64,000 bases of DNA, taken from NCBI GenBank assembly GCA_902702965.1, contig CACRXP010000028.1, positions 1,464,322 to 1,528,321 of the forward strand, read 5' to 3'. Position numbers and translations under genes: made by a program. Within the stretch, counting starts at the first letter, position 1; each line of letters begins with the position of its first letter. Below, in pieces: positions 11,261 to 23,690 of this stretch. Source of the stretch: Spirometra erinaceieuropaei (taxonomy: Eukaryota; Platyhelminthes; Cestoda; Diphyllobothriidea; Diphyllobothriidae). Under the pieces are notes generated by a model. It worked only from the letters and a program-made list of their open reading frames with translations, did not search any database and was not told the DNA's origin.

Positions 11261-11559
11261 ACAAACGAATTATTCCGAGTATTAGAAATACTTTGTGCAG
11301 TAGCCAGTCTAGGCATAATTTTTCTATTGAAAAAGCAGTACGTTTCACCTGCCTGCAAGCGCCGAAGTGAATGTCAGTGCCCGTTTGCACTGAGCATGTG
11401 ACAATGAGAAAATTGAAAAAAAAACAAAGATTATCGAAATATAGAGAGCAACTCAGAATTGTTAGCAAAGAACCTCAAGATGATATTCATTGGGTAACAT
11501 TATAGTGTGCAATGGTATACTGATCCATCTTACGAGTAAATGTCATGGCGGATGTGGAC

Positions 11560-11625
11560 NNNNNNNNNNNNNNNNNNNNNNNNNNNNNNNNNNNNNNNNN
11601 NNNNNNNNNNNNNNNNNNNNNNNNN
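11560..11625. other. assembly gap (66 N)
   Basis: A run of 66 N bases lies exactly at the seam between the two copies of the 10.6 kb block. Any reading frame drawn across it is not real. Confidence 0.99.
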
Positions 11626-12829
11626 TTAACTTCAAAAAAGAGTAATCGTCCTCTCAAACAAAGAGTAATTTTGCAGAGTTTTCACATTCCTCGGCAGTTT
11701 ATTCCAAATAGCAATTGCATTTACAGAAAAGAGCCGACGATATTGACCTGTACGTGCCAGAGGAAGGAATAAAAAGACCTCACGTTGGTCGTTACGCCGG
11801 GTTTGATCAAGATGATTTGGAGTAGTCAGCGGGTTAACAGTACGATTGTTCGAGAGCTTAAACAGTAAAAATAGTCGCTTTTGTAGTCGATGAAACCAAT
11901 AGGGGTCAAGGACTGTATGCCCTCAACGTTCTTGGTAAGACAAATGTCCGTGTTCAGGAGTTAAAACTCTCTTAGTAAAAGAATGTTAGACAGATTCTAC
12001 TTTCCTCCGCTCAGCAGAACGCATGAGGCTAAATAAAAACAAACAGTATTCCGGACCAGGCCTAACGTACATGTTATAGAGGCGCCTTCTAATATCGCTA
12101 GTTTCAAACTTTCAGAGGATAAACCCGGTCGTTCTGCGTGCTTTGGAGACTATCAGGGCGCACTTCTCCGAAAGATTAAGACTCTTGGAGTATGATACAC
12201 CCAGATTCTGAATAACACCAGGCACATCGTGCTCGTCAATACTTAGTTGGGGTTGCTGGTCATCGCCAACCACCATAACTGATCATTTATGCCAAGAAAG
12301 AGAAAGGCGTCATGTGCGACACCACTGGGCAAGGGCCTGTGGGTTACTCTTTAGGAGCTCAAGCACTGTGTTACAATCTGTCGGCTTATACCTTCATGCC
12401 ACTTTCAGATCATCGGCATACATAGAGGGCCTGTCGTTCTAAAATAAATCTGGCACATCATTAACAAATAGGCAAAATAATGGTGGGCCGAATACACTAC
12501 CCTGAATGAGTCCACTCCTCAAATATGTGGGGTTGGACATTGTATTGGTAATCTTAACTCTTTGTGTACGAGCGCCCAGGTTAGAGGATACAGAGTTCAG
12601 AAGTTTGCCATCTATTGCGATGGAGGAAGGTTTCAAGAGAAGTGGGCATGGTCAACACGATCAAAAGCCTTAGCGAAGTCGAAATAGACTCTGCAAAGTG
12701 CAAAACAATTGTCTCTAGAGTGGAGAACATGGTCGAAGAAAGGAAGCTGACAAGTGTCAAAAGACCGAGCTTCGAGGAAATCACGCCGTGCAGCGCTCAG
12801 TAGGTTATTCTCTGTTAAGTGACTCATCC
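11626..12829 (-). pseudogene. M1 reverse transcriptase, C-terminal part (copy 2)
   Basis: Counterpart of 895-2096. It shows HLTENNLLSAARRDFLEARS, FDFAKAFDRVDH and QGSVFGPPLFCLFVND on the minus strand, with small differences from copy 1 (for example FAKAF instead of FTKAF, closer to the family consensus). It begins at the gap edge, so its last residues are cut. Confidence 0.75.
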
Positions 12830-13613
12830 CTTTTCCTCCTCCACGCACGTTTCGAATTTGTTTTCAAATTTTCGTCCTTCGAGGTGTTTAGATTCTTCGA
12901 GATTTCCGCACTCTGGATGCTCCTGCAGCCATTTAGATTTAAAAACTGAATTCCGGACAATAATATTTGCATCGCCAACACTTTACAACGTCCCTTTTGC
13001 AGAACGTGGACTTCGACACTACCAGTCCTGCATGCGAACCCAGAAAGACCGGTCTTCTAGCAAACGAAACGCCTAGAACAACTACTACAAAGACTGAGTC
13101 ACACTTAGAAACTTAGACATTACCTGCACCCTTGTTTCAAAGCATTGGCCTAAATTTCTGTTAACTGATGTCCCGTTGAATACGACTAAGTTTCTGTTGT
13201 CTGAAGTCTCGAAGCATTGCCTTAGATTTCTGTTGCCTGAAGACTTCGGATATCTAAACGCCTTATGCCTTCTCTTGATCGCGTCTGTCTCCAGCTGCGA
13301 TCCATTTGTAGAATATAGTATCCTGGACTGTGGCGCATAAAGACATGGACAGTGTAGAAGTGTACAGTCCATCAGTCCCGCTGGATGAAAAAAGGGAGCG
13401 GGGGTCGATCCTCCAAACCCGCCTCAAGAGGCGAACGCCTAAACCCTTGGCCATCGACGCCGGTGGGATGACCTCAAAGAATATTAATTTTATTGGTCCA
13501 ATATTTGGGGGATATTTTGCACTTGACCATGAACATATTGCACTAGCAACTCCATGTGGGCGAGCGTCGGTTCACGTCGGGCAGGGAGGATCTAACGAAT
13601 GAAATAAGCCGGA

Positions 13614-14538
13614 AGTGGCTCAAAGTAGGATTGAGGCGCCTCGCGACTCAAATTATCTCGGGAAATTCACTACGACACACAGGATTTTCTACTAGATACC
13701 GAACCTTCAAATTGTTGTGCGTGGTGTAAATATTGTCGAGATCTCGCATTTAGCATTACATCGTTGGATACAACTATGAACGTCCTCATAGATCTCATCG
13801 CATTGTTGCTAAAGTGTGATAAAATCAGGTCAACTGATGAATTCAGCAGCAGCAGCAGCCAAGAGATAGTCTTGAAACTGACAGAGTTGACTAACAACAA
13901 ACCACTAATAGAAGGATTATCGTTTCACGAGATCGCTGGCTGCAGAAATAAAAAAGTGCTAGAAGAGGTAACCGACAACATAGACACACAGCCTCACCTT
14001 CACCAAGTGCGGTAGTAAACGACACTCCAAATCTCAAACTAAGTGAGGAAGTCATAGTGGCGGTGCCCACTCATCGTTGATAACCACCCAGCTGAAAAAC
14101 AATGACCAGCTCACTGGTGGAGTGGAAGCTGTCCGATCTCTACCACAGAAGAAGGTAAAAGGATTCGACATAGAAAAGACTACCGCATGGATGGAAACCT
14201 CGGAGAAAATCGCGGAGAATATGACAAGACATGATATAAATCCGCTCCAAGGGAGCAGCAAGCAGACGATCACTGCCCCCCTCGATGAGACCGAGGAGAA
14301 ACTGGCAATTAATAATATGACTGAGACCGTTCACATACAACTAAGGTCATATCAAGAGGAGAAGTTAAATCAAAACGGACTGATGACTGACGAGGGAGCG
14401 ACTGAAATCGGACGACATTGGAGTACTCAAAGAAAAGAACTTCCAGGAGTGGAAAAGCAGAGCTCGTCTGATCAATCGACAGATACCCCAGAGCCCGCGT
14501 ATACACAGACGGACAAATGCGAATATTCTCTTTATTGA
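13614..14538 (+). pseudogene. P1 5' reading frame(s) (copy 2)
   Basis: Counterpart of 2883-3777. The poly-serine tract is five AGC codons. The second stretch stays open to 14538 (153 codons from 14077). Three positions that read TAG in copy 1 (near 3776, 3810 and 3836) are TCG, TAT and TAT here. Function unknown; ORF1 or ORF2 N-terminus by position. Confidence 0.5.
13845..13859 (+). repeat. (AGC)5 microsatellite
   Basis: Short version of the AGC tract that has 19 units in copy 1 (3114-3170). Confidence 0.9.
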
Positions 14539-14559
14539 CACAAAAGACAGGAGCAGTAT

Positions 14560-15250
14560 CGCCACAAACACAATACCGTTAGTTCAAGAAAACGTTCCTA
14601 AAGTGGAGCGCGAATTCGCTTTATCCAGTTACAACTTATTCAGAAAGGACTTATTAGGACGTCAAGGTAGGTGTGTGCTCGCACATGTCAAATACAGCCT
14701 TTTTGCTTCAGAAGAAGGGGAACAGTTCGCGCGCACAACTGATACAATTTGGCACACCAGCTAAACGCCGGGGTCATCAGCTCTCGAGATCCTGACTGTC
14801 TTCCGCTCACCGTGGAACGACCGGCATTCAGACAGTAGTCTACTAGAGGAATTAGAAGCTATTTCTATCCGGCCCAATATCAGGATTATGGGCGACTTTA
14901 ACGTTCCGAATATCGAATTTAATCTGACTTCTGCCCCAAGCTCAGAATTTAACTTTGATCGCCGCCTCCTACAGGCAGTGCAAAGATCGCCTCTCACACA
15001 ACACGCAGTATCTCCAACCGGACTACGTGAATGTCAACTAGCCAAATGCTTAGACCTTGTATTGGCAAAGGCATCTGAAAGCGTTGATGTCGTAAACTGT
15101 CTATCCCCTCTCGGAAAAAGCGTCCATGTAGTCCTACAGCTGGAGTATTCTCTCTTCTCTGTGTCTGATCAAAGTATCGTGACTTCAACCAAATGCGTCT
15201 CGACATGCTTCCTGGAGACTGGAAAGCAGGAAGCACGGGGTGTATTCTCA
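14560..15250 (+). pseudogene. P1 endonuclease domain (copy 2)
   Basis: Counterpart of 3851-4560. The stretch 14888-15343 is open for 151 codons and covers MGDFNVPNIEFN through LAKCLDLVLAKASE, where copy 1 has a TGA. The residues around LAKCLDLVL match the family better than copy 1, which supports copy 2 as the less decayed version. A stop near 14760 still breaks the domain upstream. Confidence 0.75.
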
Positions 15251-15289
15251 AGGACTGGTTGGAACTTAAAGCCGTATTGGAGGAACTTA

Positions 15290-17224
15290 TCACCAGATAC
15301 TGCCCTATGTCGAAAAAATTCACCAGCAGGCCCCAATGGCTAAAGGGTACACTAAAAGGTGAAGTAAACCGTAAGCAAAAGCTGCGGAAAGCTTATCTCA
15401 GGACACGACAATCGAATAAAGGAATAGGTACAAGGCCCAGCGGAATAGAGTAAAGGACCCTGTTTACAAAGGCAGCCAAGACTTCGAAGATAACCTTTTA
15501 AATTGTGCAGGAGAAAACCCAAAGCTTCTTTCAACTACATAAGACAAAGTACTCGCAACAGAGATCGCACCCCTATGTTAAAAAGGGATGATGACGTTGA
15601 ACTTTACAAGGACGACGAAAAGGCTGAGCATCTGTCCAGGTTCTTTCAGTCGGTTTTACGAGAGAAGTCACTGTATCCGCTAATCACTATAATGTGGACG
15701 ATGTCCCGAAAATTTAGTCGGTAGTTCCAACAAAAGCTATTGTTCAACAAGAACCACTGAAGCTAAAAGATGCGACATCGCCCGGTCCTGATAAAATACC
15801 AGCAAAGTTGTTGAACGAATTAGCCATAGAAGTGGCAAAACCTCTGCGTCCCCTTTTCCAAGCCTCTCTTGATGCAGGCAGACTTTCGCCTGAGTGGAAG
15901 ACTGCGTGGATTTCACCGATGCATAAAAGTGGCAGTCGCGCTTCCGCAAACAACTGCCGACCGGTAAGCCTTACTTCCATATGCTGCAAAGTTATGGAGC
16001 AAAATTATCAAACGCAAACTGATGCGGTTTTTAGAGCGATATTATCTTCTATCTGATGCACAGCCTGAGTTCCACAGTGGAAGGTCCTGCTTGACCAATC
16101 TAATCTACTGTCGTTAACAGTAGATCCGAGCGATTGATGAAGGAAACGTGGTGCATGTAGCCTATATAAGCTTCAAGAAGGCCTTTGACAACGTGCCACA
16201 CAAACCGCTCCTATACAAGTTCAGCTGCATAAGGGTAAGGGCAACCTTTTGACATGGACTGAAAACTTTTTTATCTATCGGTCTGAGACTGTCCGCCTTG
16301 GTGGCCAGCAATCGGCAGAGGTGACCGTTACAAGTGAAGTACCTCAGGGCTCCGTTCTTGGCTTTATTCTCTTCCTAATCTATATTGATTACAGCATACA
16401 TGGGGTGGACTGCGACATTGCCATATTTGCTGACGATAGAAAGCTTTGGACCGTCATTCGCAATGAGGACGATGAAGCAAATCTACAGGCAAACGTGGAC
16501 CAATTCGAACAATGGTCATGCCCCTGGCTCCTCCCATTTAATGTTACCATATGCAGCATTCTGAGAATTTACAGAACCAGCTGTGCGCACCGGAATACGT
16601 ACTATCTAAATCACACATCGCTGCCAGTGGTGTGCGGATAACATCTTCACTAAAGCCATCATTCCACTGCTTGAAAGTAGCGAAATCCGCAATGTCAAGC
16701 CTATATCTCATCAAACGGATATTTGCGAAGTTCGTCGAGGAGTGCTCTCGCAAGGTCTTCGGGATGTTTATGCGCCTACAGTTAGAATTTGCCATTCAGG
16801 CCTGGAGACCCTGGTCTGTCAAAGATCGTACCACCCTCGAAAAAGTCCAACGACGACAACCAAGCTTGTCAAAGGTCATAAAAACCTAACTTACGAAATT
16901 AGACTCTCCAATCTTGACCTCTTTCCCCTGGACTACACACAACTACGTGGCGACTTAATTCAAACGTTTCGAATGCTACGGGGTTAGGACTGATGCCTCG
17001 CATCCGGCGACTTCTTTGAGCTGGTCACCACTACTAGCTTGAGAGGACATCCTCTGAAGGAACGTGTGACAGGAGCGAGACTGGACGCAAGGAGGCTCTT
17101 CTTCAGCCACAGAGTGGTAAAAGCATGGAATCATCTGCCTGTGGACGTCATGTCCTGCGTGGACAAATTTAAGAAGAATCTTGACCAGCAGAGGGATATG
17201 TACCTCCACAGCATCAAGAACTAA
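15290..17224 (+). pseudogene. P1 reverse transcriptase (copy 2)
   Basis: Counterpart of 4590-6534 with the same motif order. The catalytic box reads IFADDRKLW instead of IFADDIKLW. An extra A near 16003 shifts the frame just after CCKVMEQ. The C-terminal tail ends near 17224. Non-functional. Confidence 0.85.
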
Positions 17225-18189
17225 CAAATTTTCTCCCTGTGCCACCCGCCTCAACCTTTATGTTACAACGCATGCTAATCCAAACATTTAAGTAGCGTTA
17301 TTTTCTGGATTTTCGTTATTGCCTGGCCGACGCATATACGTTTGCTCCGATATTACTTGGTTCATTCAGTACCACGTACTGGTTATTGCATAATTTTGAC
17401 ACAGAAGGCAGTTACGGACAAACTTATACCACCAATCAATGCTTGTTGTTCGTAGCTACTTACCTAATTTTATTTGACACTTGACTTACACATTGTTTTT
17501 ATGATGTTATTGCAAACTAAAAGGGAGTTCAAAGGCGTTTGCCTACCTTTCCCTTAATCAATCTGATCTTGATGTAATCTCCCTCATTTCGACCTCAAGC
17601 GGTCTGTCGACGCTCACAGCGGAACAATCAGCATTCGCCTTCTGTTAGTAGTTTGGTCGTAACTCCCTTCCCCACTCCTCGGTTGGGTTCGAAGCGTGCT
17701 GTGGCCGATCGCGTCTGGGTTCCTCTCTTCTGGCTTCTTAAACGCGAATAGCCTCATCTGGCGTATCAATCCTGCCCTGACGATGTCAGTTCTGAATCGC
17801 GTATACGATACCACATGCATGCCAGTCCTGTTCGACCCGCATACGTACCCCTCAAGGTTGACATTTATTTCTGTCCTGACGATGTCCGATTATAACCCGT
17901 TATATACTGCCACATGCACGCCAGTTCTGCCCGCATTTTTCTGTTATTAGTTTTTAGTGAGGGGTTTTTTCCTGTGAAATTAACCCAATCATTTTTGAAT
18001 TTTTATGTGGAGGTTTTTTCACCTCTCGCTAATGATTTTTCTTAACGGACTACTAATTCAGAAACTATGAATTGCATTTTGTACAAATTCTGCCTACCTC
18101 GTCTAAAATTCTATGTAAATTTATTTTGATTGCTTTGATGAGACCTATACGGGTCTTGAATAAAAAATTATTTATTATTTATTTGTTTA
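17225..18189 (+). other. P1 3' non-coding region (copy 2)
   Basis: Counterpart of 6535-7499. It is AT-rich at its end (about 18155-18185), with no recognisable coding. Confidence 0.45.
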
Positions 18190-19432
18190 TGATCATCATG
18201 GCTGTCGACGAAATCACTCCTGCCTAACTAATATGCTCTATTCAACGGAACAGTGTTCCCGCTCATTAGACGAAGGAACAAGGGTCGATATCGTTTACAT
18301 CGGTTTCAAGAAAGCCTTAGTAGTGTTCCACACCACCGGTTACTTTATAAAGTCCGAGAGCCAGTGATAAGAGGAAACCTTTTAAACTGGGTAAAGGACT
18401 TTCTGAATGGTCGACCACACTCTGTGTGTATTGGTAATACGAAGTCAACGCCAGTGCCAGTTGTGAGTGGAGTTCCCCAGGGCTCTGTACTCGGACCAGT
18501 ACTGCTTTTACTTTATGTCAACGACTGTATGAATGGACTGGACTGCAACTGAGTCATTTTTGCCGATGACATCAAGTTATGGCGAGCGCTCAACGGGGAA
18601 AAGGATGAACGGGCCCCGTAATAAGGACTCAACGCCCTATGCGAATGGTCTCAAAAATGGCTGCTGAAGTTTAACCTTGAGCAGTGCGTCGCGCTGCGAC
18701 TCAAAGCGAATGGAAGAGCCGATGGAGAGGATCAGCTTTCAAATCGCCTTTCAAATGTGACCGAGCAAAAAGATCTTAGGATCAACATTTTCTCGACTCT
18801 TAAGCCTTCCTCTCAATGCGTTGGGGCGGCCAAAAGGGCAACCAGTGTTCTATTTACAATTAAACGAAATTTCATAGACAAAGACAAGGAGTTATTTGGA
18901 AAAGAAGACGGAGCGTTCATTCATTCACATCTGGATATGGAATCCAAGCATGGCGCCCGTGGCTAAAAAAGACTATAATTTGTTAGAAAGAGTTCAGAGG
19001 AGAGCGACAAAAATTGTGAAAGGCCTGAGGACCTTACCTTACAACTGCAGACTTAAGTAACTGAAATTATTTCCTCCTCAGTACAAGCAGATTACAAGAG
19101 ATATCATACAGGTGTATCGGATATTGAGGAACCGGGACTGTGTCTTAAACCTCGACGATTTCTTCACACTGGTCACAGCCACAAACCTGCGTGGGAACTC
19201 CCTAAAACTTAGGGGATCCCGATGCCGCCAGGACGTTCGCAGATGCTGTTTTTCACAGCGAGTCGTCGGTGCCTGGAACGAACTTCCCGAGGACGTGATA
19301 ATGGCGGACTCCACGGAGACATTCAGGCAAAGACAATATGTATATTTGTTTGGAAAATACTGCTTGTCTGGACAAAACAGCTCTGCTGTGATAAACCAAC
19401 GCCTTGTATGCACCTACCGCTTATGCGGATGA
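18190..19432 (+). pseudogene. P2 reverse transcriptase, 5'-truncated (copy 2)
   Basis: Counterpart of 7500-8736. The in-frame TGA before the FADD box is shared with copy 1, so it arose before the copies diverged. Three extra bases near 18661 restore a WLLKFN reading that is WLKFN in copy 1. The C-terminal tail with RVVGAWNELPEDVIMADS is intact. Confidence 0.8.
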
Positions 19433-19630
19433 TTGTCCTTTCATTTTACCAATATCCTCTACAACTGGATGTTCTCCAGTTTCGGTCCTGAATTTTCAAT
19501 GAAAACACTCTGTTAAGTGTGTATGTTACCGACCAAGTTTTTAGTACCATACACACCCCATGTACCGTTTTCAATAAGGTTTCTAAAGGCATTGCCTATT
19601 ACCCTTAAAATATACTGACCCATACTGACC

Positions 19631-21935
19631 TATCTTATATTTGATCAATGACTGTAAGATCTTCGAAACTGCGGGGAGGGTGTTTATTGGCCGAAATTCA
19701 TCAAATGATGTAGATTGGCTATGCTTGCGAATCGGCAAAATGTGTGATTCCTTCAACAAAGTAGGATGGGTTTCACCTTCAAGAGCGAGTTTAAATACCT
19801 TGCATAAAAGGGATGGGAAAATTGCATTTGCATCCGCTTTTAAAATGCTAACTGGCACACCATAAGGTCCGGACTATGAGACTGACTAAAACACCGAATC
19901 GCTACAGATACTTCCCAGAGGGTGCAAGTTATAGTTTTGAGAACTGTCCCGGTCAATTCCTGGATGGTCGGAAGCGGAGTGGTTGAGTTTTTAATAAACG
20001 TTTCGGACAGGGAAACAATAAAACTATCAGCGGTTAACTAGACGGCTGTTAGAGGATTTCTAAGATAATCCAGGCAGGTGGGGTGCTTCGTTTTTACATA
20101 TTTTTGTTTTTCAAGAGAAAAGTCTCGCGACGCGTAACAGGCGGTTTACGGAGAAGTGTGTCACCTTAGCTAGCTGCTTTTCTTTGCAGAATCTCTTAGC
20201 CAACTCAAAAATAACACAGATAGACGGCCGAACAGAAACTTTGTTCTGAAGTTGGATTCGACGACAAAGTCTGCGCAACTTACGGGAAAAGGGTAAGGGT
20301 AGAACAACCTCATCCCCGACATTAATTAATTTCTTACGCGGGACAAAACGAGAAATAAGCGGATCAAAAATTTCGTACAGTTAACAGTGCAAACATTTAT
20401 ATCCGAACTTAGGAAAACATTTGTGTTAATTATTCGGCCGAGCGGCTTGATCGGAAGGCGAGAAAGAAGCTATGCTTTGGAGACAAAATTGTGTCAGCCT
20501 CAAGTTTTAACTTTGGAACAGCTACATCGTGGTCCGACCTCCCAAGTGCGTTTAGGGATGATATTGAAAAGGCATAGAACCTCTACAGAAAACTTAGTAA
20601 AGTATTCTTGATTATCCGTTGGGAAAATCGACGACCTGAGTCCGCATGTCAATATCCACGGACTCACAGAATTTTTCGAACTTTTGGGGCCTGAATATGG
20701 AGACCGTCGAACTTCAGAAAGATTGAAGTCCCCCGCAACCAATTGATACTTGAAGCTTAGATCGGCCACATGATGGAATGCCTGTGAGAGGCATCGATCA
20801 AAATCCCCACTGGTGTTTGGTGGGCAATAGACACAGCCAAAGAAAAAAGAGAACTTATTTTTTAGAGTAACTTGGAGCCAGCAGCTGCCTTCTACCGCGG
20901 AAAAATGCAGGAGGTTCAGCGGTAGAAATGTAAATGTTTGCTTAACGTAGACACAACTACCCCCACCACAGCTGTCTTGACGATCGTTTTGAATGCAAGT
21001 ATAGCCTAGAAAAGAGGGTTCGGATTCAGCTACAGAAGCTGTTGCCCATGTCCCAGTTACCAAAACAATATCTGGACAATAGACGAACACTAGAGTCTGA
21101 AGCAAAGGCATCTAATTTAGTAATGATCTGGCATTTAGAACAAAATGTTTAGGGGAAAGGTTATTTGTTTCTGAGGGAGGTGGGCTACGTCATCCAGTTG
21201 TGACTGCCCTCGGAACATAGGTTTTGGATGCTCCTGTCTGGTTCTGCAAAATTTTTTGAGATGAGAAGATTCTGACGCGACTAAAACCGAGCAGGACTTG
21301 GAGGAGGAAATGATGGACAGAGAAACTGGTGACTATTGTTAGCTAGCTCATTTTTAGATGGAAATCCGCAAGCCGGACACTGTAACCTATTCCCGCCGGA
21401 ACTAAACTGAGGAACGGATGAGTTAATTGACCCAGTATGGAAATTAGCATTAGGAGTGCATTGATAAGTCGGCCGTGCAGGAAAATGTTGTTGAGGGGAG
21501 TGGGGGACGCACAGCCTCGATTGGGTGGGAATTGAATTCGAAGTCGGGAATGTGAGCCTATTCGGCTTAGCCGTTTCGATAAGAGGTCTGGGGTGTATTT
21601 GTTAACACGATATATTTGAGGCAGTGGAGTTTGGGCAAATGGCAGGCGACTTTGGAAGTAAAATTTTCTTAGAAGAACTGAATTTACCCAGGGTACGAGT
21701 AACTGAACTTGCAATGGGACTCCTCTTTGAGTTAGGCAGTTGCTTCGATTTATGATGTGTTGCCGGCAGAGTCGGTGGGGGTGTTTGTGGTGTGGTGTTT
21801 AAAGGTCTTAACATCTACATGTAAGTGTTGCACCTTTGAGCTCCCTCCTCTTTGTTAGGACTTGAGGTACGTCAAAAAGCTTAAAACAATAATATGAAGC
21901 CGCTACAGAATAAGTATCGAAATTATGCAAACAAA
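19631..21935 (-). pseudogene. M1 N-terminal half: endonuclease and RT fingers (copy 2)
   Basis: Counterpart of 8935-11260. The endonuclease stretch is 20500-21111, the reverse transcriptase start 19858-19631, and the proline-rich and zinc-like N-terminal part 21814-21343. Differences from copy 1 are scattered substitutions and a 17-base deletion near 20413. Confidence 0.75.
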
Positions 21936-22199
21936 CGAATTATTCCGAGTATTAGAAATACTTTGTGCAGTAGCCAGTCTAGGCATAATTTTTCTATTGA
22001 AAAAGCAGTACGTTTCACCTACCTGCAAGCGCCGAAGTGAATGTCAGTGCCCGTTTGCACTGAGCATGTGACAATGAGAAAATTGAAAAAAACAAAGATT
22101 ATCGAAATATAGAGAGCAACTCAGAATTGTTAGCAAAGAACCTCAAGATGATATTCATTGGGTAACATTATAGTGTGCAATGGTATACTGATCCATCTT

Positions 22200-23690
22200 A
22201 CGAGTAAATGTCATGGCGGATGTGGACATTAGGATATCTGCATTCTAAGCTCCAACCGCTCTGTCGGAGAAGAACTTCCGTGCGTTCAGCCTGGCGCCAG
22301 TCACACGTAGTTCGAGTGGACGACCTCGGAGGTTCGTTGTGGTTACTGACTTAAACAATTCTACAGATAAAAGACGACAGTCCTGACCGTGCATGATAAA
22401 TTATACTTGTAACAGGTCGTCTATTTCGCGTCTGTAAATTAAACGAACGAGATTGAAATTAAACAGCCGTGTTTCTTAGGGTTCTAAGCTCTATTCACTA
22501 ACGAGTTTGGCCACATGTCTTTGACCTTTCTCTGGATGCTAAGCCCTTTAGTGGTCCAAGGTTTCCACACTTGAATAGCGAGCTCCAATCGTGGCGACAC
22601 AGGCGCCCGAAAGACTTCAGCGAAGCAGTCTTTATTGAAGGTATAGAAAGCCCGCATGATAACGTGCAGGGCTGACATCGCGGACTTGGCCAGCTTTGAG
22701 CGGTGCAGCGACGGTTTAAGGTAAACCGTGATCCACACACCTCTGTCCTTAAAGGCGTCTACCGCCCTTAATGGCACGCCGTTTGGGGGGTGACTCATGC
22801 GGTCTAGAAATCGGGTTCCACCGACACGCATTATGTTACACTCAGTCACTTGAATTGACAAAAGCAAGTCCTGCGACCATTCCTCTTGACTCTTCGGGAT
22901 TGCCTGTGAATGTTATTTGTAAAATTCAGTTCAGATGATGTTTCAAAGCCTAGCATAATGAGCGAACATGATGACACCAAAATCCAGTTCACTAGCGCAG
23001 TCCTTGACTTAATAATAAACAGAGTAGGACCAAGAACGGAGCTCTTTGAAACATCATTTTCAACTGCAACTTCTGCCGACTGCCTGTTACCAACATGGAC
23101 AGTTTGGGAGCGGCCGATCCAGGAGCCTCAAATCCACCTCAGGAGATTAGCCCTAATGCATGTTCGGCTGGGTTTGTACAGGAGTCTGGATGTCGCACAC
23201 TATCGAATGCCTTCTTAGAGCCAACGCAGGCTGTGTGCAATGCGTCCACTCCATCGACCGCCCAGGTTCATCGTTCTAAACAGTACAGCAGGTTAGTCAC
23301 GCACGATCTGCCCCAATGGAATCCCTGCTGGACGTCGTACAGAAGATTATGTCGCCCTAGGAAGCGCACAATCTCTCGCTTAGTTATTTTTTCCATAATT
23401 CTGCAGCAAACTGAAGTTAGGCTGATTGGTCCGTAGTTTGTTGAGACTATGCTGCCGCCTTTATACAGCGATGTAATCCGTACAGGTTTGCAGCCGGTGG
23501 GTAAGTAGCATGCATTGAGCGAGGCTTGGAAGAACATGAGAAGCAGTTTGGAAAATTCTCCAACGAGCTTCTTTAGCAATTTGGGTGATATGTCATCCAG
23601 TCCAGGTGCTTTTAGCGCATTCTGCATCAACAGTTCTTTGCAAACAATAGTTTCGGCGGGTAAAACAGTCCGTCGTTGCTCCTCACACTA
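22200..23690 (-). pseudogene. M2 CR1-like reverse transcriptase
   Basis: Decayed minus-strand reverse transcriptase. The finger region (23630-23268) reads KAPGLDDISPKLLKKLV, RITSLYKGGSIVSTNYGPIS and SVCCRIMEKITKREIVRFLG. The palm (about 23268-22870) is scrambled by frameshifts. The connection/thumb (22867-22484) reads DRGVWITVYLKPSLHRSKLA and LELAIQVWKPWT. The tail continues to about 22205, with TTTNLRGRPLEL, ARKFFSDRAVGAWN and DILMSTSAMTFTR. This tail crosses the end of the duplicated block: copy 1 stops inside it at the gap (11545-11559). It is closest to P1 in sequence by eye. No endonuclease is recognised upstream, so it is probably 5'-truncated. Confidence 0.75.

Larger units (their letters stand above)
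892..11559 (+). repeat. 10.6 kb direct duplicate, copy 1
   Basis: From 892 to the edge of the gap at 11559 the sequence matches 11626-22228 nearly base for base, with scattered substitutions and small indels. The start offset is 10734 and the end offset 10669. Much of the difference comes from a shorter AGC repeat in copy 2. Copy 1 stops mid-way through the tail of the M2 reverse transcriptase, exactly where the gap begins. Copy 2 begins, immediately after the gap, inside the end of the M1 reading frame. That is the geometry expected when two overlapping contigs from different haplotypes are not merged. A genuine tandem duplication remains possible. Confidence 0.9.
12831..19630 (+). mobile_element. 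nested insert carrying P1 and P2 (copy 2)
   Basis: Counterpart of 2097-8934 with the same two plus-strand elements and the same flanking M1 halves. The TGACTCAT and TGACCCAT flanks are conserved. The insertion therefore predates the divergence of the two copies, whether these are alleles or duplicates. Confidence 0.65.
11626..22228 (+). repeat. 10.6 kb direct duplicate, copy 2
   Basis: This is the second copy of 892-11559. It starts directly after the gap and runs on without a break into unique sequence at 22229, within the tail of the M2 reverse transcriptase. It keeps the same order of elements: M1 C-terminal part (-), inserted P1 and P2 (+), M1 N-terminal part (-). It is somewhat less decayed than copy 1 in places; for example, several stops in P1 of copy 1 are open here. 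Confidence 0.9.

Noticed and set aside
11545..11772. Open frame across the 66 N gap
   Set aside because: It joins copy 1 and copy 2 through unknown bases; the product is an artefact.
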